64,000 nt of DNA from Burkholderia stabilis (GTDB taxonomy: Bacteria; Pseudomonadota; Gammaproteobacteria; Burkholderiales; Burkholderiaceae): assembly GCF_001742165.1 (NCBI RefSeq), contig NZ_CP016443.1:2170001-2234000 (forward strand). The letters are read 5' to 3'. The notes under the pieces were generated by a model, which was given only the letters and a program-made list of their open reading frames with translations, was not told the origin of the DNA and did no database searches. Of the stretch, positions 1-8,323 are shown piece by piece. Positions within the stretch are counted from its first letter, which is position 1. The number at the start of each line of letters is the position of its first letter. The translations under genes were made by a program, and so were the position numbers.

Positions 1-1
1 A

Positions 2-178
2 ATCCTCTCGGACATCCGGCACGCGCAGCGCTGTACCGCAATGCGCGCCGCCCGGGCCGCAGCCGAAGCCGACGCGGTACTCGCGGAACACGACGATCCG
101 GCAGCGGACGAACGCGACGAAGCCGAATCCGACGACGCAACGACCGTCCCCCGCTCCCGTATCGGCTCACCTCACTGA
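2..178 (+). CDS. C-terminal end of an unidentified protein (partial)
   Basis: An open frame enters from the left edge and stops with TGA at 176-178, giving the last 58 residues of a protein. The tail is rich in Ala, Asp, Glu and Arg, has no membrane segment and looks like a disordered acidic C-terminus. No family can be named from it. It converges with the opgC-like gene; an 8-bp perfect hairpin (185-203) lies in the short gap. Confidence 0.45.
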   Translation: MLSDIRHAQRCTAMRAARAAAEADAVLAEHDDPAADERDEAESDDATTVPRSRIGSPH

Positions 179-184
179 CGCCGC

Positions 185-203
185 GCGGCACGCTCCGTGC
201 CGC
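185..203. terminator. Hairpin between converging genes
   Basis: GCGGCACG and CGTGCCGC form a perfect 8-bp stem with a CTC loop. It lies between the stop of the left-edge gene and the stop of the minus-strand OpgC-like gene. There is no U-run on either side, so termination is only suggested by position. Confidence 0.35.
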
Positions 204-224
204 ACGCGCCACTTCCCGCACCGC

Positions 225-1349
225 TCACGCGGCCGCGCCGCGCCACCGCGCGATCCACGTTCCCGAACCGGCCACGGCCATCATCAGCCCGAGCGCGCAG
301 GCGTCGGCTGCGAGGCCTACGCCGACGTGCCGCAGATCGGCGCTGTGCGCGACCGGATGCAGCAGCGAATCGATGACGAGCGAAATCGCCGCGCCCGCGA
401 CGAAGCAGATCAGCCCGCGCTGGCCGACCGCAACGACCGGCCGCACGCCCTGCGCAATCCGCCCGATCCAGCCGTAGCGCACGCAATCGGCCATCAGCCA
501 CGCAACGGCCGCGAAGCTCACGATGCGCGGCAGCGCGAGGTCGCGCTTGAGCACGCCTTCGGGCATCGGCAGCCCCGAGAACAGCTTGTAGCTCGCGCAG
601 CCGAGCACGACCGCGCACGCGATGCCAGTCGCCGCGGCGCCCCAGCGCCCGAGGGCGATGCGCCGGTAGAACGGCTGGCAGCGCGCGAGCACGCCGGCGA
701 CGAACATCAGTTGCCACGCGAACGGGTTGAAGCTCCAGCGGAAGCCGTCGGTGTCCAGCAGTTCGGGGCCGAGCCAGCCTGCCGCCAGCCACGACGCGAC
801 GCCGAGCGCGACGAGCAGCCACGGATGGCGGCGCGCGAACGGCACGAGCACCGGCGACGCGAGCGCGAACAGCACGTACATCGGCAGCACCGACGCGAGA
901 TACGGCTGGCGCTGGAACGTCAGCAGCTCGGCTGCGCCCGTGAGCGGCGATGCGAGCATCACGCTGACGTCGTCGAGCGCGAGGTTCGGCGCATCGATCC
1001 CGTAGTGGTCGAGCACCACGGATACGACGAGCATCAGCGTCGACGTCGCGAGAAACGCGCGGTAGATCTGCATCGCACGGCGCACGAAGCGGCGCTGCGC
1101 GGCGCGCGCGCCTTGCCGTTCGGCGATCGCGCCGTAGGCGCTCGCGGTCGCGAAGCCGCCGAGAAAGACGAACACTTCGGCCGCGTCGCACAGCGCGAAC
1201 GCGTGCAGCGTCACGCGCGACAGCACGCTCGCGCCGATGTGATCGACGACGATCATCAACAGCACGATCCCGCGGAAGAAATCGACTTCGATCAGGCGGC
1301 CGCTGCGCGGCGGCGCAAGCGTGGCGGAAGGCGGCATGCTCACCGACAT
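225..1349 (-). CDS. opgC: OpgC-like membrane acyltransferase
   Basis: A 374-residue, strongly hydrophobic protein with about ten predicted membrane segments. Near the N-terminus (about residues 19-36) it carries the family signature E-x-D-FRG-x-x-L-L followed by V-D-H, typical of the OpgC group within the acyltransferase-3 superfamily. OpgC of E. coli (385 aa) adds succinyl groups to osmoregulated periplasmic glucans in the inner membrane; the same role here is inferred. No opgG/opgH neighbour is visible. A second in-frame ATG four codons downstream is an alternative start. Confidence 0.8.
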   Translation of the reverse strand: MSVSMPPSATLAPPRSGRLIEVDFFRGIVLLMIVVDHIGASVLSRVTLHAFALCDAAEVFVFLGGFATASAYGAIAERQGARAAQRRFVRRAMQIYRAFLATSTLMLVVSVVLDHYGIDAPNLALDDVSVMLASPLTGAAELLTFQRQPYLASVLPMYVLFALASPVLVPFARRHPWLLVALGVASWLAAGWLGPELLDTDGFRWSFNPFAWQLMFVAGVLARCQPFYRRIALGRWGAAATGIACAVVLGCASYKLFSGLPMPEGVLKRDLALPRIVSFAAVAWLMADCVRYGWIGRIAQGVRPVVAVGQRGLICFVAGAAISLVIDSLLHPVAHSADLRHVGVGLAADACALGLMMAVAGSGTWIARWRGAAA

Positions 1350-1734
1350 GCGCGCACCCGCACGACGATGGCGCGACGAACGCCGGGGCAGGAATCGGGA
1401 AAGAGCAGGCGAGCGCGATCAGCGGCGATACGCGTATGCCCGCATCGCGCCGACCCGGCTGGCCAGGCACGGAGATGACCGTTCATGGGAAAACTGCATA
1501 CGAAGGGAAGTCGGTCAGGCCAGTCTAATGGCCGATCGGGAGAGACCCTAAGTAACAAAGTGCAACCGAATCTTCTGTTCGATTACACGCGCGAGCGCGG
1601 CGACATGAAGCCGACAGCGTCGCCAGATTCGCGTCAGCGCGACGCCAGTTTGCGGTCAGTAACGATGCGTTCGAGCGTAGCGCGATGTGCGATGCGCGGC
1701 GTGCTCCGTGCCGCCGCCGCACCATGATCGACGC
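1350..1734. other. Intergenic stretch, no gene seen
   Basis: About 385 bases between the start of the OpgC-like gene and the stop of the EamA transporter gene, both on the minus strand. Short open frames occur on both strands but none has a convincing ribosome site or recognisable product. The part around 1540-1600 is relatively AT-rich and is where the opgC promoter would be expected. I see no hairpin or repeat of note. Confidence 0.5.
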
Positions 1735-2634
1735 TTATCCGCGCGCGGGCAGACGCCGCATCAGCATCGCGCTGTGCCACGCGGTCAGCGCGACGGCGAC
1801 CCAGATCGGCCCGTACGTCGCGAGCTTCGCGACGCTCAGCGTCTCGCCGAGCAGCAGCAGCGACACCGCGACGAGCAGCACGGGCTCGACGTAGCCGAGA
1901 ATGCCGAACAGCGCCATCGGCAGCATCCGGCTCGCTTTCAGGTAGCTCGCGAGCGCGAGCGTGCTGAGCACGCCGAGCCCCGGCAGCAGCAGCGTCCACA
2001 GCAGCGGATGGCTGGCGACGCGCGTCGTGCTGGTCGCGACCATCGCGAACGCGATCGGGCACAGCAGCGCGATCTCGACCGCGAACGCGGCCAGCGAATC
2101 GGCGTTGATCCGCCGGCGCAGCACGAAATACGGCGGATAACCGAGCGCGACGACGAGCGTCGGCCACGCGAACGCGCGCGTCGCCCACACTTCGTGCGCG
2201 ACGCCGAGCGCGGCGCACGCAACCGCCGCCCACTGCAGCGGGTCGAGCCGTTCGTGATAGTAGAAGCGGCCGACGAGCACCATCGTCAGCGGCAGCAGGA
2301 AATAGCCGAGCGACACCTCGAGCATGCGCCCGTGCAGCGGCGCCCACAGGAACAGCCACAGCTGCACGCCGAGCAGCGCCGCGCTCACCGGCAATGCAAT
2401 CAGCAAACGCCAGTCGCGCACGCTGCGCCGCGCGAGTTCGACGAGCGCCGGCCAGCGGCCGCGCAGCGCGATCAGCGCGAGCGCGCCCGGCGCGGTCCAC
2501 AAGACGCGCCACGCGAAGATGTCGAGCCCCGTGAGCGGCGCGAGCAGTTTCGCGTAAGCCGACATCAGCGCGAACAGCGTCGACGCCATCACCGACAACA
2601 TGAGGCCGCGCCCGGCTTCCGGATACCCCGTCAT
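1735..2634 (-). CDS. rarD: EamA/RarD-type drug/metabolite transporter
   Basis: A 299-residue integral membrane protein with about ten hydrophobic segments arranged as two EamA halves. The N-terminal half has the RarD-like pattern M-L-S-V-M-A-S-T-L-F-A and later W-R-V-L-W-T. RarD-type members of the drug/metabolite transporter superfamily export small solutes; the substrate here is unknown. It ends in Arg-Leu-Pro-Ala-Arg-Gly after the last membrane segment. The acylphosphatase gene lies just upstream on the same strand, with 15 bases between them, so the two may be co-transcribed. Confidence 0.8.
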   Translation of the reverse strand: MTGYPEAGRGLMLSVMASTLFALMSAYAKLLAPLTGLDIFAWRVLWTAPGALALIALRGRWPALVELARRSVRDWRLLIALPVSAALLGVQLWLFLWAPLHGRMLEVSLGYFLLPLTMVLVGRFYYHERLDPLQWAAVACAALGVAHEVWATRAFAWPTLVVALGYPPYFVLRRRINADSLAAFAVEIALLCPIAFAMVATSTTRVASHPLLWTLLLPGLGVLSTLALASYLKASRMLPMALFGILGYVEPVLLVAVSLLLLGETLSVAKLATYGPIWVAVALTAWHSAMLMRRLPARG

Positions 2635-2649
2635 AGGATTCGCGCCGCC

Positions 2650-2946
2650 TTACTGCTGCTGGAAGCGCTCGAAGCGCCGTTCGGTCCGGCGTTCCTCGAA
2701 CGTCACCTCGGTCACGCGCGCGGCCGGCGGCCCGTGGCGCAGCCACGCGAGCATCCGGTCGATCTGCGCGCCGGGGCCCTGGATCATCGCTTCGACGCTG
2801 CCGTCCTCGAGATTCGCGACCCAGCCGCGCAGCTTCAGCGCATGCGCCTCGCGCACCGTCGCATGACGGAAACCGACGCCCTGCACGACGCCGCGCACCC
2901 GCACGTAGTAGGTCTCGATCCGTTCGTCCAGTTCATTTCGGCTCAT
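2650..2946 (-). CDS. acyP: Acylphosphatase
   Basis: A 98-residue cytosolic enzyme that hydrolyses acyl phosphates. The hallmark G-x-V-Q-G-V-x-F-R is at residues 19-27, with catalytic Arg27, and the second catalytic residue Asn45 sits in W-V-A-N-L-E-D-G. The length matches the family norm of 90-100. I chose the ATG at 2946 because a GGGAGG ribosome site lies 8 bases upstream; a longer frame starting at 2967 lacks one. It is upstream of the rarD-like gene on the same strand and divergent from hpnA. Confidence 0.92.
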   Translation of the reverse strand: MSRNELDERIETYYVRVRGVVQGVGFRHATVREAHALKLRGWVANLEDGSVEAMIQGPGAQIDRMLAWLRHGPPAARVTEVTFEERRTERRFERFQQQ

Positions 2947-3161
2947 CGCGTCGCCCTCCCGTTGCATTCAAGCCCGGCATTGTAGTCGCGTCGGCCGCTT
3001 CGCACACGTGTCCGGCGGGCCGGCCGCGCGCGGCCGGAGAAGCACGGCCAGCCGGGCGCACCGGCATTGCGCGGGCGTTGCGTCGTCGCGCGCGCCGACC
3101 ACGTACAATCTCGCCGACGCTCAACCGCCGCGCCACTCGCGCGCGGCCCCGAAGGAAAGGC

Positions 3162-4169
3162 ATGACTGATACCTCCCGCGATCTCGTTCTCGTCACCGGC
3201 GCGTCCGGTTTCGTCGGCTCGGCCGTCGCGCGCATCGCGCAGCAGAAAGGCTATGCGGTGCGCGTGCTCGTGCGCCCGACCAGCCCGCGCACGAACGTCG
3301 CGGATCTCGACGCCGAGATCGTCACCGGCGACATGCGCGACGAAGCGTCGATGCGCGCCGCGCTGCGCGGCGTGCGCTACCTGCTGCACGTGGCGGCCGA
3401 CTACCGGCTGTGGGCGCCCGATCCCGACGAGATCGAGCGCGCGAACCTCGAAGGCGCGGTCGCGACGATGCGCGCGGCGCGCGCCGAAGGCGTCGAGCGG
3501 ATCGTCTACACGAGCAGCGTCGCGACGCTGAAGGTGACGAGCGCGGGCGACCCGTCCGACGAAAACCGGCCGCTCACGGCCGAGCAGGCGATCGGCGTCT
3601 ACAAGCGCAGCAAGGTGCTCGCGGAGCGCGCGGTCGAGCGGATGATCGCCGACGAAGGGCTGCCGGCCGTGATCGTCAATCCGTCGACGCCGATCGGCCC
3701 GCGCGACGTGAAGCCGACGCCGACCGGCCGCATCATCGTCGAAGCCGCGCTCGGCAAGATTCCCGCATTCGTCGACACGGGGCTGAACCTCGTGCACGTC
3801 GACGACGTCGCGCACGGCCACTTCCTCGCGCTCGAGCGCGGCCGGATCGGCGAGCGCTACATCCTCGGCGGCGAGAACCTGCCGCTGCAGCAGATGCTCG
3901 CCGACATCGCGCAGATGACGGGCCGCAAGCCGCCGACGATCGCGCTGCCGCGCTGGCCGCTCTACCCGCTCGCGGTTGGCGCGGAAGCGGTCGCGAAGTT
4001 CACGAAGAAGGAGCCGTTCGTCACCGTGGACGGGCTGCGGATGTCGAAGAACAAGATGTATTTCACGTCCGCGAAAGCCGAGCGCGAGCTCGGCTACCGC
4101 GCGCGCCCGTACCGCGAAGGGCTGCGCGATGCGCTCGACTGGTTCGGCTCGGCAGGCTACCTGAAGTAA
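3162..4169 (+). CDS. hpnA: Hopanoid-associated sugar epimerase HpnA
   Basis: A 335-residue extended SDR/NAD-dependent epimerase. The NAD-binding motif T-G-A-S-G-F-V-G spans residues 12-19 and the catalytic pair is in V-Y-K-R-S-K (YxxxK). Length and the N-terminal block Leu-Val-Thr-Gly-Ala-Ser-Gly-Phe-Val-Gly-Ser-Ala-Val fit HpnA, which occurs in hopanoid gene clusters and is thought to act on the sugar-derived side chain of bacteriohopanepolyols. The context (hpnB, ispH and hpnH within 6 kb) supports this. The ATG at 3162 follows GAAGGAAAGG; an upstream extension in the same frame is non-conserved. A strong hairpin follows the stop. Confidence 0.9.
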   Translation: MTDTSRDLVLVTGASGFVGSAVARIAQQKGYAVRVLVRPTSPRTNVADLDAEIVTGDMRDEASMRAALRGVRYLLHVAADYRLWAPDPDEIERANLEGAVATMRAARAEGVERIVYTSSVATLKVTSAGDPSDENRPLTAEQAIGVYKRSKVLAERAVERMIADEGLPAVIVNPSTPIGPRDVKPTPTGRIIVEAALGKIPAFVDTGLNLVHVDDVAHGHFLALERGRIGERYILGGENLPLQQMLADIAQMTGRKPPTIALPRWPLYPLAVGAEAVAKFTKKEPFVTVDGLRMSKNKMYFTSAKAERELGYRARPYREGLRDALDWFGSAGYLK

Positions 4170-4171
4170 CA

Positions 4172-4198
4172 CAAAGCGGCGCGCCTCGCGCCGCTTTG
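4172..4198 (+). terminator. Hairpin terminator after hpnA
   Basis: A perfect 12-bp stem (CAAAGCGGCGCG with its complement) and a CCT loop begin three bases after the hpnA stop codon. The stem ends in CTTTG and a further CACTTTGTT follows, giving only a weak U-rich tail. Position and strength make termination of hpnA likely. Confidence 0.65.
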
Positions 4199-4277
4199 CG
4201 CACTTTGTTACACGTCCCGCGCGGACCGGCACCGGCGCAGCGGGTAAAATCGCGGGTCTTACGCAAAGAAGACACGC

Positions 4278-5660
4278 ATGAACCTGAACGATCAGATCGA
4301 TTCGCTCAACACGGGCGTCGATCAGCTCCTCCACGATCACCACGCCGCGCAGCAGGCAGCGCGTAGCGCGGAAGCCTTCGCGCGCGCCGCAGCGGCGGAA
4401 GCCCAGGCCGCCGCGCAACGTCACGACGCCGCGGAAGCGGAAGCGCAGGCCGCCGCGCAGCGCCACGCAGCGGCGGCAGCCGACGCCGAAGCCGCGCAGC
4501 AGCGCCACGCCGATGCGACCGCCGCGGCCGACAGCGCCGCCCAACGTCATACGGATGCCGCCGCGCAAGCCGAAGCCGCCGTGCAGCGCCATGCGGAAGC
4601 CACCGCGCTGACCGAAGCGCTCGCGCAACGTCATGCGGATGCCGAAGCCGCATCGCAGCGTCACGCAGCCGCGATCGCCGAAGCAGAGGCCGCCGCGCAG
4701 CGTCATCACGCCGCCGCGACCGAAGCCGATGCGGCTGCGCAGCGCCATGCGGCAGCGACCATCGAAGCCGAGGCAGCCGCGAAGCGTCATGCGCAAGCGA
4801 CCGCCGAAGCGGAAGCCGCCGCACAACGCTACACGGCTGCGATCGCCGAGGCCGAAGCGCTCGCGCAACGTCACACGGCCGCGATCGCCGAGACGCAAGC
4901 CGTCGCGCAGCGTCATGCCGACGCGACCGCGGAAGCCGAAGCCGTCACGCAACGCCACGCCGACGCGATCGCGCAGGCCGAAGCAGCCGCGCAACGCCAT
5001 GCGGCAGCGACCGCCGAGGCCGAAGCCGTCGCGCAACGTCATGCCGAAGCGATCGCACAAGCCGAAGCGGCCGCGCAGCACCACGCGAAGGCGATCGCCG
5101 ACGCCGAGGCGCTGGTCGAGGCCGTCGTGAAGGAAGCCGCGACGACCGCAGCGACCGCCACGGCCGTTGCCGCCGAAGTCGTCGAACCGACACCGGCGGA
5201 CACGCCGATGGCGGAACCGGCTGTGAACGCAGCCGCGCCGGCTGCGGCCGATGCGGCTGCCGACGCCGGCACCGCGATCGTCGCGACGGCGCCAGCCGAA
5301 GCCGCGACGGAAACCGAAGCCGCCGCCCCGGCCGACAAATCGGCGCTGCACGTGGCGCGTCCGTCGCAGAACGAGATCACGCTGACCGTGAACGGCGAAT
5401 CGATCACGCTGAATCCCGACCAGCTCGGCCAGTTGATCGAGGAACTGGCGCATGCGCGCGCGTCGATGCAGCCGGAACCGCCGCAAGGCATCCCGCCCGG
5501 CTGGCGTTTCGTGTCGACGAAGAACCCGATGATGGCCGTGCAGAAGCAGACGAACGGCGACCGCCTGCTGGTCGCCCGCCACACCGGCTACGGCTGGGTG
5601 CCGTTCACGCTCTCGCCGGACGTCGTGGTGCAGATGTACATGATGCTGACCCAGCGGTAA
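4278..5660 (+). CDS. Ala-rich 14-residue-repeat coiled-coil protein
   Basis: A 460-residue protein of unknown function with three parts. Residues 1-38 form a short N-terminal head. Residues 39-276 are 17 copies of a 14-residue unit with consensus (T/I)AEAEAxAQRHAxA; the QRH core recurs at residues 47, 61, 75, 89, 103, 117, 127 and then every 14 to 267, so one unit is shortened to 10 residues. Fourteen residues equal two heptads, which suggests a long alpha-helical rod. Residues 280-355 are an Ala/Glu/Pro/Thr-rich linker. Residues 357-460 form a distinct Gly/Trp/Tyr-containing C-terminal domain. There is no signal peptide or membrane segment. It stands alone between hpnA and hpnB and is closed by its own terminator. 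I recognise no named family. Confidence 0.85.
   Translation: MNLNDQIDSLNTGVDQLLHDHHAAQQAARSAEAFARAAAAEAQAAAQRHDAAEAEAQAAAQRHAAAAADAEAAQQRHADATAAADSAAQRHTDAAAQAEAAVQRHAEATALTEALAQRHADAEAASQRHAAAIAEAEAAAQRHHAAATEADAAAQRHAAATIEAEAAAKRHAQATAEAEAAAQRYTAAIAEAEALAQRHTAAIAETQAVAQRHADATAEAEAVTQRHADAIAQAEAAAQRHAAATAEAEAVAQRHAEAIAQAEAAAQHHAKAIADAEALVEAVVKEAATTAATATAVAAEVVEPTPADTPMAEPAVNAAAPAAADAAADAGTAIVATAPAEAATETEAAAPADKSALHVARPSQNEITLTVNGESITLNPDQLGQLIEELAHARASMQPEPPQGIPPGWRFVSTKNPMMAVQKQTNGDRLLVARHTGYGWVPFTLSPDVVVQMYMMLTQR
4392..5105 (+). repeat. In-frame 42-bp tandem repeat, 17 units
   Basis: The repeat part of the Ala-rich gene is a tandem array with a 42-base period (one 30-base unit at the seventh copy). 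Units keep the GCGCAACGTCA-type core encoding Ala-Gln-Arg-His but differ at many third positions, so the copies are diverged rather than freshly duplicated. All length changes keep the frame, which indicates selection on the protein. Confidence 0.85.
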
Positions 5661-5690
5661 GCACGAACGAACGCCGCCGCCGAAAACGAC

Positions 5691-5728
5691 ACAGCCCGAC
5701 CGGCTCACGCCGATCGGGCTGTTTGTTT
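5691..5728 (+). terminator. Rho-independent terminator of the Ala-rich gene
   Basis: CAGCCCGACCGG and CCGATCGGGCTG pair as a 12-bp stem with one mismatch and a short loop, followed on the plus strand by GTTTGTTTT. It lies 31 bases after the stop codon and also sits at the end of the converging hpnB gene, so it may serve both strands. Confidence 0.75.
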
Positions 5729-5784
5729 TCCGGCCGCCGGAAGGGCCGCGTCGAGCGGGCGCGACCGGCGCCCGCGCGAACCGC

Positions 5785-6972
5785 TCAGCGATCCACCGGC
5801 GCCTGCACGCGCGCCTTCCACTGGCCGCCCTTGCCGCGCCAGTAACGCCATGCGGACGCGAACGTCGCGCCCACATAGAACAGCGCGACGAGCGGCAGCG
5901 CGGGCGCCCACAGCGGCGAGCGCCGGTAGTAGCGCAGCATCGGCGCATAGGCGGCGCACATCGACGCCCACGCGAGCCACGCCGGCCACGCGCGCGCGCC
6001 GTACGCGAGCGCCGCGACGGGCGGCACGAGGTAGATGATCGCCATCCCGAGCAGCGTGCCGGCCAGCAGCAGCGGCGAGTAATGCAGTTGCGTGAACGCG
6101 GTGCGCGCGATCATGTTCCAGATGTCGCGCCAGCTGTCGTACGGACGCAGCGACACGCTGCGATCGGCCAGATCGAGCCGGATCGGATGACGGCCGCTGC
6201 CGCGGTGCTTGATCTGCGCGGCGAGGCTGCAATCGTCGATCAGCGCGCCGCGGATCGACTCGATGCCGCCCGCTTCCTCGAGCGCCGTGCGCTTCACGAG
6301 CATGCAGCCGCCCGCGGCGCCGGCCGTCCGGTTGCGCGGGTTGTTGATCCACGAGAACGGATAGAGCTTCGCGAAGAAGAACACGAACGCCGGGATCAGC
6401 GCCTTTTCCCAGAACGAATCGCAGCGCAGCCGCACCATCAGCGACACCAGATCGCGGTTCTCGGCCTGCGCGCGCGTGACGAGCTGCGCGACGGCGTCGG
6501 GCGGATGCCCGATGTCGGCATCCGTCAGCAGCAGGTAGTCGGCCGGCAGGCCGAGCGTCTGCACCGCGGCGATGCCCTGCGACTGCGCCCACACCTTGCC
6601 CGACCAGCCGGCCGGCAGCGGCTTCGCGGTCAGCACCGTCAAGCGGTCGGCGCGGTTGATCGCGAGCGCGGCCGCGCGGGCCGCGTCGGCGGTGCCGTCT
6701 TCACTGTGGTCGTCGACAATGATCAGATGAAAATCGCCCGGATAATCCTGCTCGAGCAGCGAAGTCGCCGCGCGGGCGATCACGTCGGCCTCGTTGCGCG
6801 CCGGCACGACCGCGACGACGGCCGGCCAGCCGGCCTCGGCCGCGGCGCCGCGCGCCTCGGGCGGCAGCGGCCGCGCGGGCGTCGCGCGCCAGAAGCCGCC
6901 GCGCGCGACGAGCAGCACGATCCAGATCATCAGCGACAGACCGGACACCAGGAAAGCGAGCACCAGCATCAT
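5785..6972 (-). CDS. hpnB: Hopanoid-associated glycosyltransferase HpnB
   Basis: A 395-residue family-2 glycosyltransferase. An N-terminal membrane helix (about residues 1-25) is followed by the GT-A fold with V-V-P-A-R-N-E-A, V-D-D-H-S-E-D-G-T and the metal-binding L-T-D-A-D motif, then G-A-L-I-D-D-C, and three or four C-terminal membrane segments. This layout fits HpnB of hopanoid clusters, proposed to glycosylate bacteriohopanepolyol side chains at the inner membrane. The ATG at 6972 has AGGAGG seven bases upstream; a GTG two codons earlier would overlap that site. It is divergent from ispH-hpnH. Confidence 0.88.
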   Translation of the reverse strand: MMLVLAFLVSGLSLMIWIVLLVARGGFWRATPARPLPPEARGAAAEAGWPAVVAVVPARNEADVIARAATSLLEQDYPGDFHLIIVDDHSEDGTADAARAAALAINRADRLTVLTAKPLPAGWSGKVWAQSQGIAAVQTLGLPADYLLLTDADIGHPPDAVAQLVTRAQAENRDLVSLMVRLRCDSFWEKALIPAFVFFFAKLYPFSWINNPRNRTAGAAGGCMLVKRTALEEAGGIESIRGALIDDCSLAAQIKHRGSGRHPIRLDLADRSVSLRPYDSWRDIWNMIARTAFTQLHYSPLLLAGTLLGMAIIYLVPPVAALAYGARAWPAWLAWASMCAAYAPMLRYYRRSPLWAPALPLVALFYVGATFASAWRYWRGKGGQWKARVQAPVDR

Positions 6973-7369
6973 TGGCACGCCTCCTGCCGGGCGCCGGCAT
7001 TTTCAAACGGGGTCAGGAACAAAACGCCCGATACCGCGCGGGCGGGCGGGCAATACGCGTAAGAATCGACGGTCATCGAATGGCCTTGAAATGAGCGCGA
7101 CGCCGGGCAGCCGGAGCGGCTGCCCGCGAAACCGCGTAGTTTACTGGGTTCCGCGCGCGCCAGCGCCGACGCGGTTCTCCCCTGAATGCAACACGGCAGA
7201 CACAGCACCGAAGCAAGGACTTCCCGATAGGGTTAAAATGCGCGATTAATTCGGGGTTCCGGGGCCTGGCGTGGCCGGTTCGTTCCTGCCTTCATAACTT
7301 CAAGCCGGGGCGATCGAGCTGGTGCCAGCTCTTCGAACCCCGGCGTCTGTCGTCGGAGTTCGCTCACCT
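6973..7369. other. hpnB-ispH divergent intergenic region
   Basis: About 400 bases between divergent genes. No open frame here is convincing. It contains a 10-bp hairpin (7104-7126, GGGCAGCC core, GAG loop), a possible -10 hexamer TAAAAT at 7234-7239 in a GGGTTAAAATGCG context often seen before Burkholderia genes, and a compound stem-loop at 7304-7344 immediately before ispH. Confidence 0.5.
7304..7344 (+). promoter_or_regulatory. Compound stem-loop in the ispH-hpnH leader
   Basis: Outer arms GCCGGGG (7304-7310) and CCCCGGC (7338-7344) enclose a second perfect pair GAGCTGG (7316-7322) and CCAGCTC (7325-7331), giving a two-stage helix with an internal loop. It ends 25 bases before the ispH ATG, within the presumed 5' untranslated region. 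Its role is unknown; control of translation or RNA stability is possible. Confidence 0.5.
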
Positions 7370-8311
7370 ATGCGAGTCATCCTTGCCCAGCCCCGCGGCT
7401 TTTGTGCGGGGGTTGTCCGTGCGATCGAGATCGTCGATCGCGCGCTGCAACAGCACGGCGCGCCGGTCTATGTGCGTCATGAGATCGTTCATAACCGGCA
7501 TGTCGTTGAAAACCTGCGTAATAAAGGGGCGCGATTCGTTGAGGAGCTCGACGAGGTGCCGCACGGCGCTGTCGCGATCTTCAGCGCGCACGGTGTCGCC
7601 CAGACGGTCGAGCGCGACGCGGAAACGCGCGGGCTCGACGTGCTCGACGCGACCTGTCCGCTCGTCACGAAAGTGCACGTGCAGGGCCGTCAGTATGTCG
7701 GCGCGGGCCGCCGGCTGATCCTGATCGGCCATGCGGGCCACCCGGAAGTCGAGGGCACGATCGGCCAGATTCCGGCCGAAGTGATCCTCGTGCAGAGCGA
7801 AGCCGAAGTCGATACGCTGACGCTGCCCGTCGACACGCCGGTTGCGTACATCACGCAAACGACGCTGTCGGTCGACGACACGCGCGGCATCATCGAAGCG
7901 CTGCAGCGCCGGTTCACCGACATCGTCGGCCCGGACACGCGCGACATCTGCTACGCGACGCAAAATCGCCAGGCCGCCGTGCGCGAACTGAGCGAACAGG
8001 TTGATGTGCTGCTCGTCGTCGGCGCGACGAACAGCTCGAACTCGAACCGCCTGCGCGAGATCGGCACCGAAAGCGGCGTGCCGAGCTATCTCGTCGCCGA
8101 CGGCTCGGAAGTAAAGGCCGAATGGTTCGCGGGCGTGCAGACGGTCGGCCTGACCGCCGGCGCGTCGGCACCCGAAGAAATGGTCGAGGATGTAATCGGC
8201 GCATTGCGCGCCCTGGGACCCGTCGATGTCGTCACGATGGCGGGCCGTGAGGAAAAAGTCGAATTCAAGCTGCCGGCGAAGCTCACGCAAGCTGTCGCCC
8301 GCGAAGTTTAA
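7370..8311 (+). CDS. ispH: 4-hydroxy-3-methylbut-2-enyl diphosphate reductase IspH
   Basis: A 313-residue iron-sulfur enzyme catalysing the last step of the MEP isoprenoid pathway: HMBPP is reduced to IPP and DMAPP. The three cluster-ligand cysteines are Cys12 (R-G-F-C-A-G), Cys96 (A-T-C-P-L-V) and Cys194 (D-I-C-Y-A-T-Q); the substrate-binding residues His41, His74 and Glu126 are also in place. Length matches E. coli IspH (316). The frame extends upstream, but the conserved start [12 protein letters not shown] fixes the ATG at 7370. It is 12 bases from hpnH and surely co-transcribed, coupling isoprenoid supply to hopanoid tailoring; Burkholderia often carry a second ispH elsewhere. Confidence 0.96.
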   Translation: MRVILAQPRGFCAGVVRAIEIVDRALQQHGAPVYVRHEIVHNRHVVENLRNKGARFVEELDEVPHGAVAIFSAHGVAQTVERDAETRGLDVLDATCPLVTKVHVQGRQYVGAGRRLILIGHAGHPEVEGTIGQIPAEVILVQSEAEVDTLTLPVDTPVAYITQTTLSVDDTRGIIEALQRRFTDIVGPDTRDICYATQNRQAAVRELSEQVDVLLVVGATNSSNSNRLREIGTESGVPSYLVADGSEVKAEWFAGVQTVGLTAGASAPEEMVEDVIGALRALGPVDVVTMAGREEKVEFKLPAKLTQAVAREV

Positions 8312-8323
8312 GGAGGACATCTC

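Noticed and set aside
4392..5105. CRISPR-like array
   Set aside because: The periodic units are directly adjoining, diverged, in frame and encode heptad-type protein repeats; there are no unique spacers and no cas genes.
2943..5948. A 1001-codon minus-strand open frame opposite hpnA and the Ala-rich gene
   Set aside because: It is an antisense shadow: the plus-strand repeat gene and its codon bias keep the opposite frame open, and the product is Arg/Gly-rich periodic sequence without family resemblance.
7104..7126. Hairpin upstream of ispH as a terminator
   Set aside because: It has a strong stem but no U-run, and no gene ends before it on either strand; kept only as a note in the intergenic entry.
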